Assembly: GCF_029960785.1 (NCBI RefSeq)
Contig: NZ_JASBQE010000110.1
Coordinates: 1 to 37,873 of the forward strand
Reading direction: 5' to 3'
Length of the DNA stretch: 37,873 bases
Source: Polyangium sp. 15x6
Lineage (GTDB): Bacteria > Myxococcota_A > Polyangia > Polyangiales > Polyangiaceae
Numbering within the stretch: the first letter of the stretch is position 1; every line of letters starts with the position of its first letter. Of the stretch, positions 28,352 to 36,402 are shown piece by piece. Position numbers and translations under genes: made by a program. The notes below the pieces were generated by a model. It was not told the DNA's origin and did not search any database. It saw only the letters and a program-made list of their open reading frames with translations.

Positions 28352-29332
28352 TCATGAGGCGCCTCGGGCGAGCGACGAGAGGTGCTCGAAGTGAACGAAG
28401 CTCACGCGCGAGAGCGTTTCGTCGTCCACGTGATCGAGCGCTTCCATCTCGGTGAGCGTCACGGATTCCGGGCCGGCGGCGAACCAGAGGAGCGGGATCA
28501 CCGGCCCGGCGCCGCAGGCGCAGAACCAGGAGTAAGAAGCTTCGAGGACGCCGAATCGCTCGCCGAGGACCAGGGGGCGTTTCGCGTGGTAAAGGCGTGT
28601 GCTGCCGGGCGGGATCGGGACGGGGATCGCCTCGCCCGCGACCCATTCCGCGTAGGACGGCGCCTCCGGATCTTGAAAGAGAGACGTATGGCAAAATCGC
28701 GTCCGGCGGTCGCCGCACGCTCTGCAGCGCATCGGAGCCGAGAGGAAGTCCGATCCCACGGGCGAGGGCGTGCGTGGTGCGGAGACCAGCGGCAGGAACG
28801 CGTGCTCTCGATACGCGGCCGCGAGGATCCGCCTGCGCTCTTCGTGCGTTCCGTCCTTCAGGGCCTTCGCCCATTGCGAACGCTCCGCGAGCGGGACGAG
28901 CTCCGGCGGGATCAGCTCGGAGAAATGAACCCCGACGAGCGCGTCCTCGCGCGAGAGGAGCTCCGCTTCGACGCCGACGAGGCGGACGTCGGTGTGGTCG
29001 CCGTCCGCGCAGAGGTCAAAGTGGAGCTCCGGCACGACAAACGCGGCACATGAGCAGTAAAACGCCTGATCTTCGGCGATGACCACGAGCGGCATATCAC
29101 GCAGCCACGGCGCGAGCGCGATCCAATCGTCGTCCCAGCCCTCGCGGCCCGCGCGCTCTTCGAAGTGCTCGACCGAGAGGTGCACCCGGATCGGCGCTCC
29201 TCCGATCTCGAACGTCCCCCCGGGGCGATCGTGGTAGTCGGGCTCGAAGAGCGTCGTTTGAAGGCCACGATCGTGCCGCGCGCCGCACGCGGGGCAAGAC
29301 ACCATTCCGAGGACGTCGTCGAAGGCTCCCAT
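28352..29332 (-). CDS. Internally duplicated zinc-ribbon protein in the MoxR/VWA operon
   Basis: 326 residues, soluble. Two halves look alike. Half one has CPACGARHDRG (Cys13, Cys16), TTLFEPDY, GAPIRV and later AFYCSCAAFVV. Half two has CRACGDRRTRF (near 202), TSLFQDPE, GEAIPVPI and later SWFCACGAGPV. Each half thus offers C-x2-C plus C-x-C, enough for one zinc site per half. I do not recognise a named family. It is the last gene of a three-gene operon, 21 nt after the VWA/metallopeptidase-like gene, so it may be an accessory or substrate of the AAA/VWA pair. Confidence 0.7.
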   Translation of the reverse strand: MGAFDDVLGMVSCPACGARHDRGLQTTLFEPDYHDRPGGTFEIGGAPIRVHLSVEHFEERAGREGWDDDWIALAPWLRDMPLVVIAEDQAFYCSCAAFVVPELHFDLCADGDHTDVRLVGVEAELLSREDALVGVHFSELIPPELVPLAERSQWAKALKDGTHEERRRILAAAYREHAFLPLVSAPRTPSPVGSDFLSAPMRCRACGDRRTRFCHTSLFQDPEAPSYAEWVAGEAIPVPIPPGSTRLYHAKRPLVLGERFGVLEASYSWFCACGAGPVIPLLWFAAGPESVTLTEMEALDHVDDETLSRVSFVHFEHLSSLARGAS

Positions 29333-29353
29333 GATTGGTTCCTGTGCATCTCG

Positions 29354-30556
29354 TCACCGCGCGCGGCGGCGCTCCAGGATCGCACGTTCGCCCCACGGGC
29401 ACGCAAAACTCTGCGGCTTCGTGAGGATCCAGAGCGTGGGGATGGGCGGCGGCTCCTCGGGGAAGGGGCCCTCGCCGTCGGTGAAATACACGATTCCGTC
29501 GGGCGCGTGCGTGCGCCAAAAACTCTCGGCGAAGACCTTTCGAAGATCCGTACCGCCGCGGCCCTGCACGTCGGTGATCACGCCGGTGAACGGGTAGACG
29601 CGCTGGATCTCGCAATCGCATTCGACCACCGTGATCCGGGCCTCTTCCGCCAGCAGCGCGAGTTGCTTTCCGATCTCGGCGAGCTCGGCGTCCGTCATGC
29701 TCATCGACGTATCAATCGTCACGAGCACGCGCGGCCGCGCCATGGCCCGCGGCGACCACGCGCGCCCCGGGACCTCGCCGATTCGCGTGGGAAAACGCCG
29801 GCTCGGCCGCGCGAACGTGCCCACGGGCGTGCGCCTTCGCGACGTGAACATGCGCAGCGCCGTCTTCCAGTCGACGAAACATTCCGGCGGCCCGAGCACG
29901 CCGTCGAGCTCCGCGAGCAGCCGCCCCGGCTCCTTTCCCGCGAGCAGCCTGCGCTCCGGCGGCCCCTCTGGCCCCACGTCTCCCGCGGTCTCCATCGCCC
30001 GTGCCACGAGCATCCGGGCTTGCTCCACCGACCCAGGCGCGCCGGCCGCGCGCCGGAGCAGCCTGTGCTCGTCGACCGTCTCGCCGCCGGGCGCGTGCTT
30101 GGCCGTGAATTTACTGGCCCGCGCCGCTTCGAGCAGTTTTTCGTAGCGCTCCAGGCTGCTCTGGCCCGCGCGAATGCCGAACGCCGTGTATTTCTGCCAC
30201 GTGATCGGGTCGGGCAAAGGCTCCTCGATGAACTCGTTCGCGCTCATTTCGAGCGCGAGATCGAGGAGCTCCGGCTCCGCGGGATCCGCGAATTTGGGGT
30301 GCGAGAGGTGCCCGAGGACCACGTGATGCACCTCGTGCAGGAGCACCCCGCGCAGCCATTGGGGCTCGCGCAGGAACGAGTCCACGTTCACGTGCAGGAA
30401 AAACCGACCTTCGTGGAGCGAGACGGCCATCCGCTTCACGGAAGGATCGGCGACGGGCACCATCTTCGCGAGGACGGCCGCGTAATACGGGTATCGCCGC
30501 GCGAAATCGCTCGTTCGTACGAAATCGTCGAGGAAAGCGCGGACGGGATCGACCAT
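29354..30556 (-). CDS. VWA-like protein with putative metallopeptidase domain (DUF2201 type)
   Basis: 400 residues. The N-terminal half carries an HExxH zinc motif LLHEVHHVVLGH (His74, Glu75, His78), followed by ALEMSANEFIEE (Glu103/Glu108), the place of a third ligand. The C-terminal half is a VWA-type fold with a MIDAS-like DTSMSM near residue 284 and GRGGTDL later on. This combination is typical of DUF2201 putative metallopeptidases encoded next to MoxR-family ATPases. ATG 30556 lies 7 nt after the ATPase stop, so the two are tightly coupled. Known MoxR/VWA pairs mature or remodel metal-containing or complex proteins; the target here is unknown. Confidence 0.9.
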   Translation of the reverse strand: MVDPVRAFLDDFVRTSDFARRYPYYAAVLAKMVPVADPSVKRMAVSLHEGRFFLHVNVDSFLREPQWLRGVLLHEVHHVVLGHLSHPKFADPAEPELLDLALEMSANEFIEEPLPDPITWQKYTAFGIRAGQSSLERYEKLLEAARASKFTAKHAPGGETVDEHRLLRRAAGAPGSVEQARMLVARAMETAGDVGPEGPPERRLLAGKEPGRLLAELDGVLGPPECFVDWKTALRMFTSRRRTPVGTFARPSRRFPTRIGEVPGRAWSPRAMARPRVLVTIDTSMSMTDAELAEIGKQLALLAEEARITVVECDCEIQRVYPFTGVITDVQGRGGTDLRKVFAESFWRTHAPDGIVYFTDGEGPFPEEPPPIPTLWILTKPQSFACPWGERAILERRRAR

Positions 30557-30563
30557 AGCGACG

Positions 30564-31922
30564 TCAACCGGGGCGGATGGGGGTGATGCCGAGGCGCTTG
30601 CACGTCGCCACGAGATCGAGCGCCCAGCGCTCGGGCAGCTCCGCGAGCAGCACGCCGAGGCTCGCGCGGACCACGTTGCTGCGCTTGACCTCCGCGAGCT
30701 TGGTTTGTCGTTCGAGGTGCGACGAGAGCGCCGTCACGGCGAGGCCCACGCGGTGCTGCTTCAACGGATCGGCGGCCCAGCCCTGGACCTTGCGTTGCGC
30801 GGGGCTATTCGCGTAACGCTCGCAGAGCTCCTCGGGGCGCACGTCGACGAGCGAGGTCGCCGTGGGGTTTCGACCGAGCGCCTCGACGAGTTTGTCGCGC
30901 TGATCGCCGGGCAGATCCGCGAGCAGCGCCTCGAACGAGGCGAGCGTGATTTGCCGCTCGCCCGCGAGCACGCCGGCCTCGGGCCCTTCGAGCAGGCGCA
31001 CGAGGCGCGTCGTGATCTCGTCGAGGCGATCGGTTTGTCCGGCCTCCGCAAAGCCACGCACGGCGCGCGAGAGATCGGCGCGACGATCGTAGTCGGCGAG
31101 CAGCGCGCGCACGTCGAAGGGCAGGCGGCTCGACCACACGCCGCGGCTCGAAACGACGAGCTCGAGCCACGACGTCGGCAAATACCCCGAGAGCGCGTCG
31201 CGCAGGAGGCCCACGTTCTCGATTTCGTCGGGGCGTAGCGTCTTCAGGAGGTGCGAGACGTACGTCCAGGTCCGCGGCGGCACGTCGTCGAGCACGCGCT
31301 CGTGCGCCTGCGCGATCGCGATGACGCCCGGGTGCACGTCGTTCACCTGCGCCCACGCGAGCCAGCTCGGGCGATCAGCGCGCACGGGCAGGCTCAGAAA
31401 GCGCGCCCGGAGCGCCTTGTCGAGCGGCGTCACGTGATAACCTTCGCTTTCGGGGTTGACGGCGGCGAAGCAGGCCCAGCCCGGCGGCAGCTCGTATCCG
31501 TGCAGGCGCCGCGCGCTGAGGAGCTGCAGCGCCGGCTGCTGGATGTAGCGCTCGGCGCGGTTCAGCTCTTCGAGCATCAGGATGCCCGCGCCGTCTTGCG
31601 GCAGGATGTCGGGCACGGCGTAACGCGTGCGGCCGTCCTGAATGACGGGCAGGCCCACGAGGTCCGGCGGCTCGAGCAGCGACAGGTCGAGCACCACGTG
31701 GGCGATGCCGAGGCGATCGGCGAGCTTCTTGACGATGTCGCTCTTGCCGATGCCGGTCGGCCCTTCGAGCAGCACGGGGCGGCGCGCTCGATAGGCGAGC
31801 TCGAGCACGGCTTCGAGCCGGGGGCCGACGGGGATGTGCGCGGGGCGGCTTTCGAGGACGGGAGTGGGAGAAGACTTGGCCACGGGATGCTTTCGGCTAG
31901 CACGTGTGCGGGCTGCCGCCAC
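30564..31922 (-). CDS. MoxR-type AAA+ ATPase
   Basis: 452 residues. Walker A is GPTGIGKS (54-61) and Walker B ILMLEE (114-119). EELNRAERYIQQPALQLLSARRLHGYELPPGW and CFAAVNPESEGYHVTPLDKALRARF follow as in MoxR-family chaperone ATPases, giving the sensor and arginine-finger region. The C-terminal 200 residues are helical. Start GTG 31922 has GGAAGG close upstream; GTG 31883 is an alternative. The product should act with the VWA partner encoded directly downstream to remodel a target protein. It is divergent from the carotenoid oxygenase, with a 122-nt gap holding both promoters. Confidence 0.92.
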   Translation of the reverse strand: MAAARTRASRKHPVAKSSPTPVLESRPAHIPVGPRLEAVLELAYRARRPVLLEGPTGIGKSDIVKKLADRLGIAHVVLDLSLLEPPDLVGLPVIQDGRTRYAVPDILPQDGAGILMLEELNRAERYIQQPALQLLSARRLHGYELPPGWACFAAVNPESEGYHVTPLDKALRARFLSLPVRADRPSWLAWAQVNDVHPGVIAIAQAHERVLDDVPPRTWTYVSHLLKTLRPDEIENVGLLRDALSGYLPTSWLELVVSSRGVWSSRLPFDVRALLADYDRRADLSRAVRGFAEAGQTDRLDEITTRLVRLLEGPEAGVLAGERQITLASFEALLADLPGDQRDKLVEALGRNPTATSLVDVRPEELCERYANSPAQRKVQGWAADPLKQHRVGLAVTALSSHLERQTKLAEVKRSNVVRASLGVLLAELPERWALDLVATCKRLGITPIRPG

Positions 31923-32044
31923 GTCCCTTCCGAGAGCTCGTTTCCCTGGGACATGGACCCTTGCGCCCCGAAACGTGGTTCCTTATCCTCCCCGGCTCGC
32001 GCACGTGGGGCGCGCGAGCCGCCCCGTCCACGCCGGAGACAGCC

Positions 32045-33475
32045 ATGACGATGACCATGATTTCGGGCGCCGAGAGCCCCGCGCCGCCTTATCTTTCGGG
32101 CAACTACGCGCCCATCGATTGCGAGATCACGGCCCACGATCTGCCCGTGATCGGCGAGATCCCGAAAGACCTCGCGGGCGTGTTCGTGCGCAACGGCTCG
32201 AACCCGCGATTCCGGCAGAAGGGGCGTTACCACTGGTTCGACGGCGACGGGATGATTCACGCGCTCCAGTTCGAGGACGGGCGCGCGAGGTATGCGAACC
32301 GCTGGGTGCGCACGTGGGCGTTCCTCGAAGAAGAGAAGGCGGGCGCGTCGCTGTGGACGGGCGTCACGGAGCGGCCCGATTTCACGAATCCGCGCGGGCC
32401 TTTCAAGGACACCTCGAACACGGATCTCGTGTTTCACGGGGGCCGGCTGTATTCGCTCTGGTGGCTCGGCGGCGCGGCGTATGTCGTGAATCCGCTCTCG
32501 CTCGAGACCTCTGGCACCGAGACGTGGGGCGGCAAGATGCCCACGATCTCGGCGCACCCGAAGGTCGACGCGGTCACGGGCGAGCTGATGCTCTTCGATT
32601 ACAAGCCCTATCCGCCCTACCTCACGTACGCCGTCGTCTCGCCCTCGGGCGAGCTCGTGCACAAGACGGAGATCGATTTGCCCGGCCCGCGCCTCCAGCA
32701 CGATCTCGCGATCACCGAGCGTTTCACCCTCTTCTTCGACATGTCGATGCAATGGGACCCGGAGCTCCTCGCCGTCGGCAAGACGAAGGTCAAGTATTTT
32801 CGTGACAAACCGGCGCGGATCGGCCTGCTCCCGCGCCACGCGCCGGGGTCCCAGATTCGCTGGTTCGAAACCGAGCCGTTTTACATGTACCACACCATCA
32901 ACGCGTGGGAGGAGGGGGCTCGGATCGTGCTCGTCGGGTGCAAGATCGACGCGCCCGTCGTCGGGGACCCGCGAAATCCAGCGCGCGAGGTGCCGACGAT
33001 CGGGTTCTTGCGGCTCGAGCCGAACCTGTATCGATGGGAGCTCGATACGAAGACGGGGGGCGTGAAGGAGTCGCGCCTCGACGACGTGCTCACCGAGTTC
33101 CCCCGCATGGATAACCGCGCGCTCGGCCGGAAGACGCGATATAGCTACAACCCGCGGCTCCACGCATCGGCGCCGACGCTGCTCTTCGACGGCGTGGTCA
33201 AGTACGATTACGAGGCGGGGACGAGCGCCGCGCACGCGTATCCGGCGGGCCGCTTCGGCAGCGAGGTCGTGTTCGCGCCGCGCGTGGGCTCGATCCGCGA
33301 GGACGACGGCTATCTCGTGACGTTCGTCGTCGACGAGGCGAGCGGCGAGAGTGAGGCGTACGTGCTCGACGCGAAGGACGTCACGAGGGCGCCTCTCGCG
33401 CGGGTAAAACTCCCGCAGCGCGTGCCGACCGGGTATCACGCGTGGTGGGTGCCCGGATCGGAGATTCGGGCGTAA
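32045..33475 (+). CDS. Carotenoid cleavage oxygenase (RPE65/lignostilbene dioxygenase family)
   Basis: 476 residues from ATG 32045, close to the family's usual length. The seven-bladed propeller enzymes of this family bind Fe(II) with four His, and all four are visible: His171 (SAHPKVD), His219 (LQHDLAI), His283 (YHTINAWEE) and His465 (TGYHAWWVPG). Also present are the N-terminal GVFVRNGSNPRF and HWFDGDGMIHAL signatures. The enzyme splits a double bond of an apocarotenoid, carotenoid or stilbene with O2; the substrate cannot be told. There is no signal peptide. No carotenoid biosynthesis gene is nearby. Its stop lies 3 nt from that of the convergent cytochrome gene. Confidence 0.95.
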   Translation: MTMTMISGAESPAPPYLSGNYAPIDCEITAHDLPVIGEIPKDLAGVFVRNGSNPRFRQKGRYHWFDGDGMIHALQFEDGRARYANRWVRTWAFLEEEKAGASLWTGVTERPDFTNPRGPFKDTSNTDLVFHGGRLYSLWWLGGAAYVVNPLSLETSGTETWGGKMPTISAHPKVDAVTGELMLFDYKPYPPYLTYAVVSPSGELVHKTEIDLPGPRLQHDLAITERFTLFFDMSMQWDPELLAVGKTKVKYFRDKPARIGLLPRHAPGSQIRWFETEPFYMYHTINAWEEGARIVLVGCKIDAPVVGDPRNPAREVPTIGFLRLEPNLYRWELDTKTGGVKESRLDDVLTEFPRMDNRALGRKTRYSYNPRLHASAPTLLFDGVVKYDYEAGTSAAHAYPAGRFGSEVVFAPRVGSIREDDGYLVTFVVDEASGESEAYVLDAKDVTRAPLARVKLPQRVPTGYHAWWVPGSEIRA

Positions 33476-33478
33476 CGC

Positions 33479-34543
33479 TCAGGGCGGCGCGAGCGTCCCT
33501 TCGGCGAGCACGACCTCGCCTTCCACGACAGCCTGATCCGAGTCCTCTTCAATCGGGTGCTCCACCCGCTCATAGGCGACTTGCCAGAGGATCGGCGCGC
33601 CTCCCGCTTTTTCGCCGAGCGACAGCGTGACGATGGACGGCGCGCCGGGCATGACGCGGTCGTCGCCGGTGAGCACTTTGATGGAGCGGCCGTCGCGGCC
33701 TTTGCCGCGGCCGAAGCGCCGCGAGAGGTAACGGACGTCCTCGGAAAGCACGTTTTGCTCCGGGCCCACGGCCTCGGCGCGGATGGCGAGGCGCCGGAAG
33801 AGATCGCCGGTAGGGAATGCGTGCCCGAGGGCGAGCGGCTCGATACGCACCACGACCGTGCCCGCGCCCCCGCGCGAAGCCGTGATGCGGGCCGAGGCGC
33901 GCAGGAGCGCGGGATCCCGCGAGGCCGGGAAACGATGGCTGCGGTGCTTCGATGCGCCCTCGCCGACGAGGGGCATGTGGCATTCGGCGCAGCTTTGGCC
34001 GGCGAACGGCGAGGCGCGATGCTCGCTCGCCGTCGATTGCATGAAGAGCGGCGCGAAGCGTCGATCGGGATCGGGAAAGGAGAATTCGTGGCAACGGGCG
34101 CACGCGGAGGCCGAGGCAAAGGCGGCGTCGCGTGCGACCGGATGCGGCGCGATGCGCGGCGTCTCCCGCGGGGCGGCGAGCACGTGCGCGAGGTCGCCGT
34201 GGCACGAGATGCACGCGACGCCGAGGGAGCCGAGCTCGGGCGGTGGATCGCGCATCGGATCGGCCTCCGGCGCGTGGCAACCGCGGCAAAAGGGCAGGGG
34301 TTCGATGGCGAGGGCCCGTTGATATGCCGGATCGTCGTGGGCCTTCTTGTGCAGCGAGGCGCGCCATTCCGCGGCGATGTCCGCGTGGCAGCCCTCGCAA
34401 TGGGCGTTCTCCTCGGCCGCGTGAGCGCGGCGCGGCACGGGCGCGGGCCCCGGCATTCGCATGGGCTCGGCGCTTCGCGCGGCGGCGAGCCCGAAGAGCC
34501 CGGAGGCGAGCGTGGCGAGGAGGACGATCCTTCCGGAAATCAT
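33479..34543 (-). CDS. Pentaheme cytochrome c, exported
   Basis: 354 residues. A signal peptide (cut after about residue 25) is followed by five CxxCH heme-attachment motifs: CEGCH 49-53, CRGCH 86-90, CISCH 111-115, CARCH 148-152 and CAECH 185-189, with extra His (His65, His69, His120, His134, His175) as possible distal ligands. This resembles the c554-like multiheme fold (inference). The C-terminal 150 residues have no heme motif and look beta-rich (TVVVRIEPLALGHAFPTGDLFRR). The start ATG 34543 overlaps the stop of the propeller lipoprotein (ATGA), so synthesis is coupled. The likely role is electron transfer in the periplasm or at the surface. No oxidoreductase subunit is adjacent. Confidence 0.9.
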   Translation of the reverse strand: MISGRIVLLATLASGLFGLAAARSAEPMRMPGPAPVPRRAHAAEENAHCEGCHADIAAEWRASLHKKAHDDPAYQRALAIEPLPFCRGCHAPEADPMRDPPPELGSLGVACISCHGDLAHVLAAPRETPRIAPHPVARDAAFASASACARCHEFSFPDPDRRFAPLFMQSTASEHRASPFAGQSCAECHMPLVGEGASKHRSHRFPASRDPALLRASARITASRGGAGTVVVRIEPLALGHAFPTGDLFRRLAIRAEAVGPEQNVLSEDVRYLSRRFGRGKGRDGRSIKVLTGDDRVMPGAPSIVTLSLGEKAGGAPILWQVAYERVEHPIEEDSDQAVVEGEVVLAEGTLAPP

Positions 34544-36372
34544 GGGTTCGCCTTGACAATCTCCCCGGTGCGTAGGTCGATGCGGATGTCCCGGTTCGTC
34601 CGGGCGGGTTTACCGCAGAGGAGCTGCGGCGTCGAGTTCTTCACGCCTTCCTGCACGGTCTTCACGAGCTTCTGGCCGAGGGAAAAACTCGGCACGAAGG
34701 CCACGAAATAGCGGCGGCCCGCGTCCTCGGTCTCGGCGAATCTCACGCTCGAGAGCTCGGTGTGGCCCTTCAGCGCCGCGCGGGTCAGGGGAAAATCGTA
34801 ATCGGGCGGGGCCACCTTCGCGAGCTTGTAGAGCACGACGAAGAGATCCTTGCAGCCCGGTGTCCCGGGCGTGACGCGGGAGAACGCGTGGAGCTCGGTC
34901 TTGGGCGCCGGGCGCGGCGGCGGCGGCGCGCCTTCCGCGGGCGCGTCCGGGGCGTCGAGATCCAGCACCTTTGCGGGCTTTTTCGTGGAGAGCACCGTCA
35001 CCTGGCCGCCGGCGCGCGCCGGGACGAGGGTCTCGTCGCCGCGGAAGACGATGTCGATCGGTGTGCCTTCCTCCCGGGGATCGAGCTCCGGCAGCGGGAT
35101 GACGCGGAAGCCGTCCTTTTCGAGGGTCAAGAGCTCCTCGGAGCGGCCGGCCCAGATTTTATCGTCCGGGCCGACCTTTACCCATTCGATCGTGTTGCGT
35201 ATGCCGCCGGGCGTGAAGGTCGTCCATTTCCCGGACGTATATCGATCGAGCCCCTTCTCGCGCAGGAGCCAGAGCGCGCCGTCCTTCGTGCGGAAGGCGT
35301 CGTTCACGCTCTCGCTTCCGCCGGGCGAGATGTCGCTCCAGCTCTTTCCATTCCAGTGCGCCGTGTAGGCTGCCCCGTGGTCGCCGGGCAGGGCCACGGC
35401 GAGGACGTCGTTCGGGCCGAGCACGTAAAACCGCGAGCCCGGGAGGAGCGAGGTCACGACGTCGGAGCCCGGCAGCACGTCGAGCACCGATGTGCGTGAT
35501 CCCTTGGGCCAGCGCTCCACGGCGAGCGGCCCCGCGCCCGATTGCCCGTAAAACGAGGGCTTGTCTCCCTCGCGGCACTCCTTGCCGAAGCCGAGCAGGT
35601 CTCCCGAAGGCAATGCCCTGAGGTCTGCGTGGCCGAGCAGCTTCGTCTTGCAGCTCCCTGCGCCCTTGGCAATCTCGGGCACGGGCGGGCTGCTTCCGCC
35701 GGGACCGAGCACGAAGATCGGCTTGGATTCGTCGAGCTTGGGATCGTTGATTTCGTAAATCGTCCGCTCGCCCCAGGGCGCGGCCGAATAGATCCCGCCC
35801 ATATAATACGCGGACGAGACCGCGGGCGGCATGGGTTTGTCCGGGTCGCGGGCCCAGGTCGAGCCCTTCCACGAATAAAAAACATCCTCGCCGCCGCGCT
35901 CGCCGGGCAGGTTGAGCCCGAGCTTGCCGTGCTTCGGCAGATCCCCCGTGACCCACATGACGTAGAATGCATTCTGCTCGTCGAGGCCCTTGAGCCCGGC
36001 GTAGAGGCTCCGATCGACCCGCGCGCCGTTTCCGTCGATCCGAATGGGCGTCGAGAGGTAATCGCCGCTGATCGCCGCGATGAACGAGGGGAGCACGAAC
36101 ATCCGGAAGCTCGGCTGCGCGTGTATGACCAGAGGGTGAAAGGGGCTCGGCGGCCGCGCGGGTTTTTCGGGGGCGGGGCTCGGCGTTTCGTTCGTGGGGG
36201 GCGCGGCTTCGGTCGGCGGCGCCGTGCTCGCGAGCGGGGCCGGGGATTCAGCGGGCTTCGGGGCGGTCGCGTCGACGTTCGCCGGGGTTTGCGGCGCGCC
36301 GCAACCGAGCGGGAGGGCGGCGAGGAGCGCGGCGAGGGCAGGGGAGGGCGAGCGGCGGGCGCGGGAGACCAT
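34540..36372 (-). CDS. Propeller-like lipoprotein encoded upstream of the multiheme cytochrome
   Basis: 610 residues. A lipobox at PLGC (Cys24) is followed by a Pro/Ala-rich linker (25-75). The middle (about 230-460) has blades resembling two-component-regulator propellers, for example GALWLLREKGLDRYTSGKWTTFTPGG, then DDKIWAGRSEELLTLEKDGF. A C-terminal domain (about 500-600) contains two Cys (Cys-x-DLFVVLYKLAK and LLCGKPAR) that may form a disulfide. There is no catalytic motif. The gene overlaps the cytochrome gene by ATGA, so a complex or shared pathway is likely. ATG 36372 is 30 nt from the stop of the surface-protein gene upstream, so it may be co-transcribed with it. Confidence 0.8.
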   Translation of the reverse strand: MVSRARRSPSPALAALLAALPLGCGAPQTPANVDATAPKPAESPAPLASTAPPTEAAPPTNETPSPAPEKPARPPSPFHPLVIHAQPSFRMFVLPSFIAAISGDYLSTPIRIDGNGARVDRSLYAGLKGLDEQNAFYVMWVTGDLPKHGKLGLNLPGERGGEDVFYSWKGSTWARDPDKPMPPAVSSAYYMGGIYSAAPWGERTIYEINDPKLDESKPIFVLGPGGSSPPVPEIAKGAGSCKTKLLGHADLRALPSGDLLGFGKECREGDKPSFYGQSGAGPLAVERWPKGSRTSVLDVLPGSDVVTSLLPGSRFYVLGPNDVLAVALPGDHGAAYTAHWNGKSWSDISPGGSESVNDAFRTKDGALWLLREKGLDRYTSGKWTTFTPGGIRNTIEWVKVGPDDKIWAGRSEELLTLEKDGFRVIPLPELDPREEGTPIDIVFRGDETLVPARAGGQVTVLSTKKPAKVLDLDAPDAPAEGAPPPPRPAPKTELHAFSRVTPGTPGCKDLFVVLYKLAKVAPPDYDFPLTRAALKGHTELSSVRFAETEDAGRRYFVAFVPSFSLGQKLVKTVQEGVKNSTPQLLCGKPARTNRDIRIDLRTGEIVKANP

Positions 36373-36402
36373 GCCCGACGATAACGCGATTCGCCCGGAG
36401 GC

